Shown piece by piece: positions 8,815 through 17,079 of a DNA stretch of 64,000 nt (within the stretch, counting starts at the first letter, position 1; each line of letters opens with the position of its first letter). Source of the stretch: Rhodospirillales bacterium (GTDB lineage Bacteria; Pseudomonadota; Alphaproteobacteria; Rhodospirillales; Defluviicoccaceae); assembly GCA_016793925.1 (NCBI GenBank), contig JAEULH010000041.1:1-64000 (forward strand), given 5' to 3'. The translations under genes and the position numbers were made by a program. Below the pieces are notes generated by a model, which worked only from the letters and a program-made list of their open reading frames with translations, was not told the origin of the DNA and did not search any database.

Positions 8815-9594
8815 ATGCATCGCATACATTTCTCGGACCTGCTTGGCTTGTGGACCCTCTACTGGCGAGAGGTGCGCCGCTTTGCCAAGGTCTATAACCA
8901 GACCGTCCTGGCGCCGATCGTCACGACCCTGCTCTTTCTCGCCGTCTTCGCCCTCGCCCTGGGACGGGCGGTCGAACACGTCTTCGGCGTGCCGTTCATG
9001 GAGTTTCTGGCGCCCGGCCTCATCATGATGGCGATCGCGCAGAACGCCTTCGCCAACACCTCCTCGTCGATCATCATCGCCAAGGTCCAGGGCAACATCG
9101 TCGACACCCTGATGCCGCCGCTTACGGCTCACGAGCTGACCCTCGGTGTCGCCATGGGCGGCGTCACCCGCGGCGTCGTGGTCGGCCTCGTCGTCGCGGT
9201 CGCGATCGAGATCTTCGTCCCGCTTCACATCCGCCACCCGGGGGCGATCGCCTACCACGCGGTCATGGCGGCGCTGATGCTGTCGCTGCTGGGGATCGCC
9301 GGCGGCGTCTGGGCCGACAAGTTCGACCAGATGGCGGCGGTGACCAACTTCATCGTCACGCCCCTGTCCTTCCTCTCGGGGACGTTCTACTCGATCGACC
9401 GGTTGCCGCCGACATTCCAGCACATCGCCCATGCCAACCCCTTCTTCTACATGATCGATGGCTTCCGCTACGGCTTCATCGGCCACGCCGACGTCGACCC
9501 AATCATCGGGGTTGTGGTCATGGCCGTCGTCAACGCGGCGCTGTGGCTGCTTTGCTGGCGGATGTTTGCGCGCGGCTACAAGCTCAAGGCCTGA
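8815..9594 (+). CDS. ABC-2 type transporter permease
   Basis: 259 aa with six predicted membrane segments and the ABC-2 signature region late in the protein (FIVTPLSFLSGTFYSIDRLP, then HANPFFYMIDGFRYG). Such permeases work as dimers with a separate ATPase and export drugs, polysaccharides or lipids. No NodI/CcmA-type ATPase gene sits next to it: upstream is the MltF-like gene and downstream a receiver-domain gene. The ATPase must be encoded elsewhere. The ATG at 8815 is the natural start although its ribosome site is weak. The substrate cannot be predicted. Confidence 0.85.
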   Translation: MHRIHFSDLLGLWTLYWREVRRFAKVYNQTVLAPIVTTLLFLAVFALALGRAVEHVFGVPFMEFLAPGLIMMAIAQNAFANTSSSIIIAKVQGNIVDTLMPPLTAHELTLGVAMGGVTRGVVVGLVVAVAIEIFVPLHIRHPGAIAYHAVMAALMLSLLGIAGGVWADKFDQMAAVTNFIVTPLSFLSGTFYSIDRLPPTFQHIAHANPFFYMIDGFRYGFIGHADVDPIIGVVVMAVVNAALWLLCWRMFARGYKLKA

Positions 9595-9623
9595 GAAGCG
9601 AAATACGGTCGGCGGGAACCGAT

Positions 9624-9643
9624 CCGGCGCACGACAGCGCCGG
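9624..9643 (+). terminator. Hairpin after the ABC-2 permease gene
   Basis: CCGGCGC-ACGACA-GCGCCGG forms a perfect 7-bp stem and 6-nt loop 29 bp after the stop. No T-run follows. Confidence 0.4.
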
Positions 9644-10011
9644 TCATCCCGGTCGCTGCCAATGGCGCATCGGGCAGCTCGCGCCGGCCGTCGCTCGCCC
9701 TCTCGTTAATGCAGCGTAATTTGTGTGCAAACCGGGCGCGAGTCGGTCTACAAATCCCGTCCGCCCCGGCGTTGATGCGACCACTTCGCAGGCGGGCGCG
9801 ATGGGTCGGCCTATCCTGTGTTGGGCCGTGGAACATCTCGCGTGCTATTGTTTGCGGTACGATGACAGGCAGGGTGTCGGATCCGCTAGGCATGCAGACA
9901 GGCTGTTGCAGGGACAGGTACCCATTCGGGCGATTTTAGCTGGCGCAGATGACCTGCACCGATGCGTTGATCGGCGGTGCGGTCTTTCGCAGCTTTCGGG
10001 GAGCGCCATGA
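9644..10011. other. Intergenic region upstream of the receiver-domain gene
   Basis: No supported gene. A GGAAC near 9829 is not followed by CGTT at 16-17 bp, so it is not an EcfG promoter. The region presumably carries the promoter for the response regulator; I cannot place it. Two start codons, at 10008 and 10012, lie side by side after GGGGAG; the first gives an 11-codon frame only. Confidence 0.3.
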
Positions 10012-10410
10012 ATGTTTATTTCATCCGGAGACGCGGTGGCTGAGATTCGTCCGGGCTTGCGCGTCCTTATCGTCGAGGACGAGTTCATGATTGCGATGGC
10101 GGTGGAAGCTGTCGTCACCGATGCCGGTGGGGTTGTCGTCGACATGGCGGCGACCCTGGAGCAGGCGCTTCAATTGGCCCGCTCCGCGGAGCTTGACGCC
10201 GCCCTCCTCGACATCAACCTGAACGGCAAGGCGAGCTTCGAGGTCGCGGAGACGCTGGCCGCGCGCGGCATCCCCTATGCCTTCGTCACCGGGTACGGCA
10301 AGCAGATGGTCCCGCAGGCCTATGCTTCGGTGCCGCTCCTGATGAAACCCTACGCTCGGAGCGAACTCGTTCGACTGCTCGGCGTTCTGGCTTCCAGCTC
10401 TTCCGCCTGA
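10012..10410 (+). CDS. Stand-alone response-regulator receiver protein
   Basis: 132 aa consisting only of a CheY-like receiver domain. Acidic pocket Glu22-Asp23 (IVEDEF), phosphoacceptor Asp67 (ALLDINL), switch Thr93 (AFVTGYG) and Lys112 (LLMKPYA) are all present, so it should accept a phosphate. There is no output domain. Alphaproteobacteria have many such single-domain regulators working in phosphorelays or with hybrid histidine kinases; no kinase is near. The ATG at 10012 follows GGGGAG; a GTG at 10036 with GGAGA just upstream would give a tighter receiver domain and is a real alternative start. Confidence 0.85.
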   Translation: MFISSGDAVAEIRPGLRVLIVEDEFMIAMAVEAVVTDAGGVVVDMAATLEQALQLARSAELDAALLDINLNGKASFEVAETLAARGIPYAFVTGYGKQMVPQAYASVPLLMKPYARSELVRLLGVLASSSSA

Positions 10411-10438
10411 CCGTGTCTTGCCGGAAGATGGCTTGAGG

Positions 10439-12295
10439 ATGGCGCCGCCGCTCCTTCTTCTTCGCAATGTCCACCTGAGCTTCGGCGGCAAGCCGCTTCT
10501 GCGCGGCGCCGAGTTGGCATTGGCGGCGGGCGATCGGCTGTGCCTCGTCGGCCGCAACGGCTCTGGCAAGTCTTGTCTGCTGAAGGTCGCGGCGGGCCTC
10601 CTCGAACCCGACCGAAGCCAGCGTTTCCTTCAACCCGGCGCGACCGTTCGGTACCTGGCCCAGGAGCCCGACCTTTCCGGCTACGCCTCCACCGGCGCGG
10701 TCGTCGAAGCCGGCCTTGCGCCAGGCGATGATCGCCATCGCGCCCGGTTGCTGCTTGAGGGCCTCGGCTTCAGCGGGAGCGAAGACGTGCGGCAGCTCTC
10801 CGAGGGGGAGCGGCGGCGCTGCGCGATCGCCCGGGAACTGGCGACCTCGCCGGACATCCTTCTTCTCGACGAACCGACCAACCACCTCGATCTGCCGGCC
10901 ATCGAATGGCTGGAGAACGAGCTTGCCGGCAGCGGTTCAGCGCTGATCCTGATCAGCCACGACCGCCGCTTCCTGACGACGCTGTCCCAAACGACGATCT
11001 GGTTGCACGACGGGGTGACGCGCCGGCTGGAGCGGGGCTTCGCCGACTTCGAAGCCTGGCGCGACGAGATCATCGAAAAGGACGAGATCGACCGGCACAA
11101 GCTCGATCGCAAGATCGCAACCGAGAACGACTGGCTGCGCTATGGCGTCACCGCGAGGCGCAAGCGAAACCAGGGCCGGCTGAGAGCGCTCGAAGAGTTG
11201 CGCCGTCAGCGTCGCGCGAAAGGCCCCGCGGCCGGGTCGATCAGGCTCGCAACGGCGATGGAGCAGCCCTCCGGCAGATTGATGATCGAAGCCGAGGGCG
11301 TCGCCAAAGCGTTCGGTGGCCGGACGATCGTCGCCGACTTCGGTGCCCGCATCCTGCGCGGCGATCGGATCGGCATCGTCGGTCCCAACGGGGCCGGCAA
11401 GACGACTCTGCTCAACCTGCTCACCGGCGCCCTGCCGCCCGACCGCGGCACGGTGCGTCTCGGCGCCGGCGTGCAGATCGTCGCCCTCGACCAGCGGCGC
11501 CTAAGCCTCGATCCTGCCGCAAGCGTCGCCGAAACGTTGAGCGGAGGAGGCGGCGAGACGGTGTCCGTCGGCGGCGAGACGCGGCGCGTCATGGGGGTGA
11601 TGAAGGACTTCCTGTTCCTGCCCGAACAGGCCCGCACCCCGGTCGGTGCCCTCTCGGGCGGCGAGCGCAGCCGGCTTATGCTTGCGAAGGCGATGATCGA
11701 GCCGTCGAACCTCCTCGTCCTCGACGAGCCGACGAACGACCTCGATCTGGAAACGCTGGACGTCCTGGAGGAACTCCTCTCGACGTACGCCGGCGCCGTG
11801 CTCCTCGTCAGCCACGACCGCGACTTTCTCGACCGGACGGTGACGGCCGTCATCGCCGGCAACGGCGATGGCCGCTGGATCCAGTACGCCGGCGGCTACA
11901 GCGACATGGTCGCCCAGCGCGGCGGCGTCGAGGCCGCGGCGAGCGAAGGCGGCCGAGGCCGCGAACAAGAGCGTCGGCAGCCGCGCTCGTCTCCGTCCCG
12001 GACGCCATCCGAGATGCCCGACCAAGCGACAGGCCGGTCCTCCGCCGGCGCGAGGCGGAAGCTGTCCTTCAGGCAGGCCTACGACCTGCGGAGCCTGCCG
12101 GTCCGGATCGAGGCCGGCGAGGTCAAGATCGCCGAGTTGCGGCGGACACTCTCCGATCCCGGCCTTTATGCTCGCGATCGCGCCGCATTCGATCGCGCCG
12201 CCACCGCGCTGAGCGCTGCCGAGGCCGATCTGGCCGCGGCCGAGGAGGAGTGGCTCCGCCTCGAGCTGATCCGCGAAGAGATCGAAGGGCGCTGA
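10439..12295 (+). CDS. uup: ABC-F family ATPase, Uup type
   Basis: 618 aa from the ATG at 10439 (GGAAG upstream); a TTG 21 bases earlier is possible. It holds two ABC domains without membrane segments. First: Walker A GRNGSGKS, signature LSEGERRR, Walker [13 protein letters not shown]. Second: GPNGAGKT, signature [20 protein letters not shown]. Between them lies the ABC-F linker, and residues about 540-618 form the C-terminal coiled coil typical of Uup. ABC-F proteins act on ribosomes or on branched DNA/ribosome problems; Uup loss raises transposon precise excision in E. coli. The DUF938 gene starts one base after its stop, so the two are co-transcribed. Confidence 0.85.
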   Translation: MAPPLLLLRNVHLSFGGKPLLRGAELALAAGDRLCLVGRNGSGKSCLLKVAAGLLEPDRSQRFLQPGATVRYLAQEPDLSGYASTGAVVEAGLAPGDDRHRARLLLEGLGFSGSEDVRQLSEGERRRCAIARELATSPDILLLDEPTNHLDLPAIEWLENELAGSGSALILISHDRRFLTTLSQTTIWLHDGVTRRLERGFADFEAWRDEIIEKDEIDRHKLDRKIATENDWLRYGVTARRKRNQGRLRALEELRRQRRAKGPAAGSIRLATAMEQPSGRLMIEAEGVAKAFGGRTIVADFGARILRGDRIGIVGPNGAGKTTLLNLLTGALPPDRGTVRLGAGVQIVALDQRRLSLDPAASVAETLSGGGGETVSVGGETRRVMGVMKDFLFLPEQARTPVGALSGGERSRLMLAKAMIEPSNLLVLDEPTNDLDLETLDVLEELLSTYAGAVLLVSHDRDFLDRTVTAVIAGNGDGRWIQYAGGYSDMVAQRGGVEAAASEGGRGREQERRQPRSSPSRTPSEMPDQATGRSSAGARRKLSFRQAYDLRSLPVRIEAGEVKIAELRRTLSDPGLYARDRAAFDRAATALSAAEADLAAAEEEWLRLELIREEIEGR

Positions 12296-12296
12296 G

Positions 12297-12959
12297 ATGA
12301 CCGGAAACAACGACGGGGCGTCCATGCCCCGGAGCGGCAAGGCGCGCCGGCACGCGCCGGCGACCTTGCGCAATCGCCAGCCCATCCTCGAGGTCCTGCG
12401 CGCGGTCCTGCCTCGGGAGGGCGCCGTGCTCGAGATCGGCTCCGGCAGCGGCGAGCACGCCGTCTTTTTCGCCGAAGCGTTCCCCGGGCTCGCATGGCAG
12501 CCGAGCGACGTCGACGACGCCAACCTCGCCAGCATCGCCGCCTGGGCGGCGGACAACCCGCGCGCCAACCTGGCGGCGCCGATCCGCCTCGACGCCGCCC
12601 GAACTCCGTGGCCGAACGTCGCGCCCCGCGGGCTTGACGCGATCGTCTGCATCAACGTCATCCACATCTCGCCATGGCCGGTCTGTCGCGGCCTGATGAT
12701 CGGTGCCGCCGCCACCTTGCGGCCCGGCGCAGCGCTGGTGCTTTACGGGCCCTTCATGCGCGAGGGGAAGCACACGGCGCCGTCCAACGCCGCCTTCGAT
12801 CGGATGCTGAAGGATAGCGATCCGCGCTTCGGCGTACGCAACCTCGAGGACGTCGCTGCGGAGGCCGGGTCGAACGGCCTGGCGCTGGACTCGGTCGTCG
12901 AGATGCCGGCCAACAACCTTTCGGTCGTCTTCCGCCTGAGCGCGAAGACGAACGGCTAG
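12297..12959 (+). CDS. DUF938 family SAM-dependent methyltransferase-like protein
   Basis: 220 aa. The glycine-rich SAM-binding loop VLEIGSGSGEHAVFFA is near residue 45, followed by the acidic residue of WQPSDVDD and the motif-IV-like AIVCINVIHISPW. C-terminal LYGPFMREGKHTAPSNAAFD is characteristic of DUF938 (related to METTL26). The substrate is not known. Its ATG lies one base after the uup stop codon. Its TAG stop and that of the opposite-strand channel gene share the palindrome CTAG at 12956-12959, so the two genes end on the same four bases. Confidence 0.85.
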   Translation: MTGNNDGASMPRSGKARRHAPATLRNRQPILEVLRAVLPREGAVLEIGSGSGEHAVFFAEAFPGLAWQPSDVDDANLASIAAWAADNPRANLAAPIRLDAARTPWPNVAPRGLDAIVCINVIHISPWPVCRGLMIGAAATLRPGAALVLYGPFMREGKHTAPSNAAFDRMLKDSDPRFGVRNLEDVAAEAGSNGLALDSVVEMPANNLSVVFRLSAKTNG

Positions 12960-13627
12960 CGCTCGTAGGCGCTGACGAGGCGGGCGACGACGGCTGCCAT
13001 GTAGAAGATCCCGACGACAGCCTGAAGTCCGACCCAGACGCGCGCGAACGGGTTGATCGGAGTGATGTCGCCGAAGCCGAGCGAGGTGACGGTGGTGAGG
13101 CTGAAGTACAGGAATTCCGGAAAATCCGTGCGCGTCATGCCGGCGAAGGATCCCGGCGAGAGCGTCTCAATGATCCCGTAGAGGATGGCCCAGGTCACGG
13201 TCAGGAGCAGGTAGGCGGCCGCGGTGCCGCAAAGGATGTCGAAGTCGACCCGCTTTGCGGTCAGGACGCGGCCGAGGACGGCGCTCATCGTATAGGCGCT
13301 GAAGGCGAGGAATAGGCCGTCGGCGGCCAGCCTCTGGGCGTCGCCCGGCCGCACCACGTCGATCACGGTCAGCAGCGCCCAGATCAGGCCGACGCCCAGG
13401 GCGATGAAGCGCAGGCGATGCCCGGCCTGGGTCGAGGCCCGGACAGCGGCGATAAGCACGACAAGGGTCAGGACCCCGTACAGGATCCGGTCACGCCTGG
13501 AGGCTTCGAGAAACGGCGAGAGAAGAAGGAGCGCGGCGATGGCAAGCAGGAGCGTCAGGTAGCGCGAGCGACGCACATCGGCAAAACGCGGCAGACGAAT
13601 ACGGCGGGCCCGTCGGGGAGCGATCAT
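12956..13627 (-). CDS. Two-pore-helix type potassium channel protein (Ion_trans_2)
   Basis: 223 aa from the ATG at 13627, which has AGGAAG upstream. Several membrane segments are followed by a P-loop with the selectivity filter TSLGFGD (canonical T-x-G-[YF]-G-D) between FLYFSLTTV and ITPINPFAR. This points to a small K+-selective channel. There is no RCK/TrkA ligand domain and no voltage-sensor arginine ladder. Its 5' end lies 52 bp from the 3' end of the Ca-type ATPase gene on the same strand, so they may be co-transcribed, coupling two ion-flux proteins. Confidence 0.85.
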   Translation of the reverse strand: MIAPRRARRIRLPRFADVRRSRYLTLLLAIAALLLLSPFLEASRRDRILYGVLTLVVLIAAVRASTQAGHRLRFIALGVGLIWALLTVIDVVRPGDAQRLAADGLFLAFSAYTMSAVLGRVLTAKRVDFDILCGTAAAYLLLTVTWAILYGIIETLSPGSFAGMTRTDFPEFLYFSLTTVTSLGFGDITPINPFARVWVGLQAVVGIFYMAAVVARLVSAYER

Positions 13628-13679
13628 GATGCCGTTCTTCCTCTGCCGGTTGTCGCCGGCCGAACCCCGCGCCCCGTGT

Positions 13680-16427
13680 TCAGCCATGGGCGATGGTGCC
13701 GAACCGGGCGCCGGCGGGCCTGAACAGGCGCAACGCCAGTTTGCGCGCCTCTTCGATCAGCAACACCGACGAGCCCACGGCCAAGGCCAGCGCCCACTCG
13801 GAAAGCGTCAGCGCCGTCGTCCGGAACACCGCCTGCGCCGGCGGCCAGTGAACGGCCACCACCTGCAGGACGACGACGCCCAACAGCGCAAGCCACAGCG
13901 GCCGGTTCGCGAAGAATTGGCGGCTGAAGGCCGTGTCTGTTTCGGCCCGGGCATTGAACACGTTGAAGAACTGAAAGGCAACGAAGGTCGTAAAGGCGAG
14001 GGTTGTCGCCCGGACCTCGTCGCCCGTCGCCCGGCCGTAGTAGAAGACGCCGAGCGTACCGGCCGTCATGATCGCGGCGAGAAACGCCAGCACGGACAGG
14101 CGACGCAGCGACAGGATCTCGGCTCCCGGAGCGCGCGGCGGTTCGGCCATGGCGCCCGGTCTCGCCGGATCGACGCCGAGAGCCATCGCCGGGGGACCGT
14201 CCATGATGATGTTCACCCACAGGATCTGGATGGGGTTGAAGGGCACCGGCCATCCGAGGAGGACCGCGGCCAGGACGGTGGCCAGCGCGCCGATGTTGGT
14301 CGCAAGCTGAAAGCGAACGAACTTGACGATGTTGGCGTAGATGGTCCGACCTTCCTCGACGGCGCGCACGATGGTCGCGAAGTTGTCGTCGGTCAGGATC
14401 ATGGCGGCTGCTTCCTTGCTCACCTCCGTTCCGGTGACGCCCATGGCGACGCCGATGTCGGCGTTCTTCAGCGCCGGCGCGTCGTTGACGCCGTCGCCGG
14501 TCATCGCGACGACGTGGCCGGCGCGCTTGAGCGCGCGCACGAGCTTGACCTTGTGTTCGGGGGCGACCCGGGCGAAGACGGCGATCGCCGGAATGCGCTC
14601 GGCCAATTCGGCCTCGCCCATCGCGTCGACCTCGGCGGCCGTCACCACTTCGCCTTCAAGCGCCAACTCGGCGGCGATCGCAGCCGCGGTCGCCCGATGG
14701 TCGCCGGTGATCATCTTGACCTCGATGCCGGCTTCGCGACACAGGCCGATCGCGTCCCGGGCCTCGGCGCGCGCCGGATCCTTGATCCCGATCAACCCCT
14801 GCAGGCAAAGATCGGCAACGTGCTGCTCAAGGGGACCGTTTGCGTCGAAGGCGCTGGCGGGAATCTCTCGCGACGCAACCGCCAGCACCCGCAGCCCGCT
14901 TTCGGCCATGACCTCGAGTTCGCGGTTGAGACCGCTTCGCGCGCCCGCGTCGAGCGGCGCCTCGCCGGTCCCGTCGGCCAGCGTTGCGCACTTCCCGAGC
15001 AGCACCTCGCTGGCGCCCTTGACGAACACGCAAATCCGGTCGTTCTCGCTGTGGAAGGTCGCCATGTACTTTTTCGCCGAGTCGAACGGGATCTCGGCAA
15101 CGCGCGGCAGTCTCCGGCGGATCTCGTCGACGTCCACGCCGGCCTTGGCCGTCAACGCAACCAGCGCGCCCTCCGTCGGATCGCCGATCAACCGGCCGTC
15201 GTCGACGCGGCTATCGTTGCAAACCGCCGCCGGGACCAGCAGGCGCAGCGAGCCGTCCGGCGCCCCGTCGATCTCCCCGGCCCCGCCATCGTTCTCGCCG
15301 CCGCCGTGCGCGACAAACCGCCCGTCGCCGCCGTATCCTTCTCCATCAACGGCGTAACGTCGGCCGCCTGACCAGAGCGCGCGCGCCGTCATCTGGTTCA
15401 GCGTCAGCGTCCCGGTCTTGTCGGAACAGATGACGGTGGTGCAGCCGAGCGTCTCGACGGCGGCAAGGCGTTTGACAATCGCCTGCCGGGCCGCCATCCG
15501 CCGCATGCCCAGCGCCAAAGTCAGCGTGACCACGGCCGGGAGCCCCTCCGGAATCGCTGCGACCGCAAGGGTGATCGCCGTCAGGGCCGCCGCCGCGAAC
15601 GGGCTTCCCTGGAACAGGGAGAGGAGGAAAATCAGGGCGATGACAGCGCCGGTGACGATCGCGAGACGCTTGCCCAAGCGGTCGAGTTGGCGTTGCAGCG
15701 GGGTCAACTCCTGCGGGGCGTCGCGCATCATGCCCGCGATCCGACCCATCTCGGTGGTCGAACCGGTCGCCGTTACGATCATCTCGCCGCGACCGCGGGT
15801 GACGACGGTGTTCATGAAGACCATGTTGCCGCGCTCGGCCAGAGGGGTCCCGTCGGAAACTGGCGCAACCGACTTCGCCGCCGGCTCGGACTCCCCGGTC
15901 AGCGCCGCCTCGTCAACCTGCAGCTCGCGGGCGGCGATCAATCGGCCATCGGCCGGCGTCTTGTCGCCGGCCTGGAGAAGGACGAGATCGCCCGGAACGA
16001 GATCGGCGGCGTCGATTTCCTGCTTGGCGCCGTCGCGGCGAACCCGCGCCTTGAGCGCCAGCATTTTCTTCAAGGCGTTCAGGCTCTGTTCGGCGCGGCG
16101 CTCCTGATAGAAGCCGAGCATTGCGTTGAAAACAACGACCACGAGAATGACGACCGTGTCGGTGAGGTCGCCGAAGACGAAGGCCACGCCGGCGGCAACG
16201 GCAAGGATCAGGATCAGGACGCTCTTGAACTGGTCGAGCAGCTTGCGCCACGCCGCCCGCGGGGCCGCCTCGGCAAGGCGGTTCGGACCCTGCTCCGCCA
16301 GGCGCCGTCTGGCCTCGTCGCCGCCGAGGCCGCGCTCGGGAGCCATTTCCAGGCGGGCAGCCACATCCTCGGCCGTCATCGCGTGCCAGGCGCAGGCAGG
16401 CTGATCGGCTTCTGTCGGGGCGGCCAT
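13680..16427 (-). CDS. P-type cation-transporting ATPase (Ca2+-ATPase, type II)
   Basis: 915 aa; ATG at 16427 with GAGGTG upstream. The N-terminal cation-ATPase domain (HAMTAEDVAARL) is followed by the actuator TGES loop (DEAALTGESEPAAKSV), the membrane-4 motif PEGLP, phosphorylation site Asp336 in CSDKTGTLT, and the hinge GDGVNDAPALK. The PEGLP motif and overall order match SERCA/PMCA-like Ca2+ pumps rather than heavy-metal ATPases; no CPC or metal-binding N-terminal domain is present. In membrane helix 6 it reads NIIMDGPPAMALG, close to the SERCA NxxTDG...ALG pattern with Met in place of Thr, so ion choice (Ca2+ versus Na+/other) is not certain. It pumps ions out at the cost of ATP. Confidence 0.9.
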   Translation of the reverse strand: MAAPTEADQPACAWHAMTAEDVAARLEMAPERGLGGDEARRRLAEQGPNRLAEAAPRAAWRKLLDQFKSVLILILAVAAGVAFVFGDLTDTVVILVVVVFNAMLGFYQERRAEQSLNALKKMLALKARVRRDGAKQEIDAADLVPGDLVLLQAGDKTPADGRLIAARELQVDEAALTGESEPAAKSVAPVSDGTPLAERGNMVFMNTVVTRGRGEMIVTATGSTTEMGRIAGMMRDAPQELTPLQRQLDRLGKRLAIVTGAVIALIFLLSLFQGSPFAAAALTAITLAVAAIPEGLPAVVTLTLALGMRRMAARQAIVKRLAAVETLGCTTVICSDKTGTLTLNQMTARALWSGGRRYAVDGEGYGGDGRFVAHGGGENDGGAGEIDGAPDGSLRLLVPAAVCNDSRVDDGRLIGDPTEGALVALTAKAGVDVDEIRRRLPRVAEIPFDSAKKYMATFHSENDRICVFVKGASEVLLGKCATLADGTGEAPLDAGARSGLNRELEVMAESGLRVLAVASREIPASAFDANGPLEQHVADLCLQGLIGIKDPARAEARDAIGLCREAGIEVKMITGDHRATAAAIAAELALEGEVVTAAEVDAMGEAELAERIPAIAVFARVAPEHKVKLVRALKRAGHVVAMTGDGVNDAPALKNADIGVAMGVTGTEVSKEAAAMILTDDNFATIVRAVEEGRTIYANIVKFVRFQLATNIGALATVLAAVLLGWPVPFNPIQILWVNIIMDGPPAMALGVDPARPGAMAEPPRAPGAEILSLRRLSVLAFLAAIMTAGTLGVFYYGRATGDEVRATTLAFTTFVAFQFFNVFNARAETDTAFSRQFFANRPLWLALLGVVVLQVVAVHWPPAQAVFRTTALTLSEWALALAVGSSVLLIEEARKLALRLFRPAGARFGTIAHG

Positions 16428-16677
16428 AGCGACACCTCGTGCTCAGGTTGGTCCGGTGCGAAGCGGCGCGGGATACGGTCGATTTTGCCCGGCCGGACTT
16501 TCCGGCCCACCACGCCCGGCGAATGGTTGGCGCGTGATAGGTGTCGCGCGCTACGGACGCAAGGGTTCTCGCCGCAAATTGCCGCAGCGCCGGGCGCGCC
16601 GCAGCGCCGGGCGCCTGCCCGCACGAGCCGCTGCGATTGCCAAACCGGGTGATTTTAGCCGTTTTGAGTATTGCTAG
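16428..16677. other. Divergent intergenic region between the P-ATPase and the symporter operon
   Basis: No gene supported here. It is GC-rich near the ATPase and becomes AT-rich towards the symporter promoter. Confidence 0.4.
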
Positions 16678-16705
16678 TTGTATTTCCGGCATATTTATGC
16701 ATAAT
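16678..16705 (+). promoter_or_regulatory. Candidate sigma-70 promoter of the DUF4212-symporter operon
   Basis: TTGTAT (16678) and CATAAT (16700) are spaced by 16 bp in an AT-rich island about 100 bp before the DUF4212 start. The -10 box lies within a perfect 10-bp palindrome, TTATGCATAA (16695-16704), that could bind a regulator. This is inference from sequence only. Confidence 0.45.
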
Positions 16706-16801
16706 ACACAAACTAGGCGGGTATGTGCATAACGAGCAGCGCCCAGGCCGTGCCAGGACGCGAAAAGCAATAAAAACCCGCATGCAATTGGGAGGTGACT
16801 A

Positions 16802-17065
16802 ATGGCTTCTGAAGAGAAGACAGGTGATAAGTATTGGCGAGCAAACATGCGGCTTGTCGCCATTCTCATGATCGTTTGGGGTTTGGTCTCGTTCGGGTTC
16901 GGCATCCTTCTTAGGCCATTGCTCGACACAATTCCCATCGGTGGCGTCGGACTTGGCTTCTGGTTTGCCCAGCAGGGCTCGATCTACGTCTTCATGATCC
17001 TGATTTTCGTCTACGCTTGGCGCATGAACAGGCTGGATCGCGACTTCAACGTCGACGAAATCTGA
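16802..17065 (+). CDS. DUF4212 small subunit of a sodium:solute symporter
   Basis: 87 aa; ATG at 16802 with GGGAGGTG upstream. Two membrane segments (about residues 17-38 and 52-72) with a GIGLGFWFAQQGS-like connector (here GVGLGFWFAQQGS) are typical of DUF4212, the small partner of VC_2705-type symporters. It is followed after 14 bp by the large subunit, as in other genomes, so the two are co-translated parts of one transporter in the inner membrane. The role of the small subunit in transport is not established. Confidence 0.9.
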   Translation: MASEEKTGDKYWRANMRLVAILMIVWGLVSFGFGILLRPLLDTIPIGGVGLGFWFAQQGSIYVFMILIFVYAWRMNRLDRDFNVDEI

Positions 17066-17079
17066 GGGGATCATCAGTC

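Noticed and set aside
9827..9860. GGAAC in the intergenic region before the receiver gene as an EcfG promoter
   Set aside because: There is no CGTT 16 or 17 bp downstream.
13626..15371. Long + strand frame opposite the P-type ATPase gene
   Set aside because: Antisense to DKTGTLT and other invariant motifs of the ATPase; no domain of its own.
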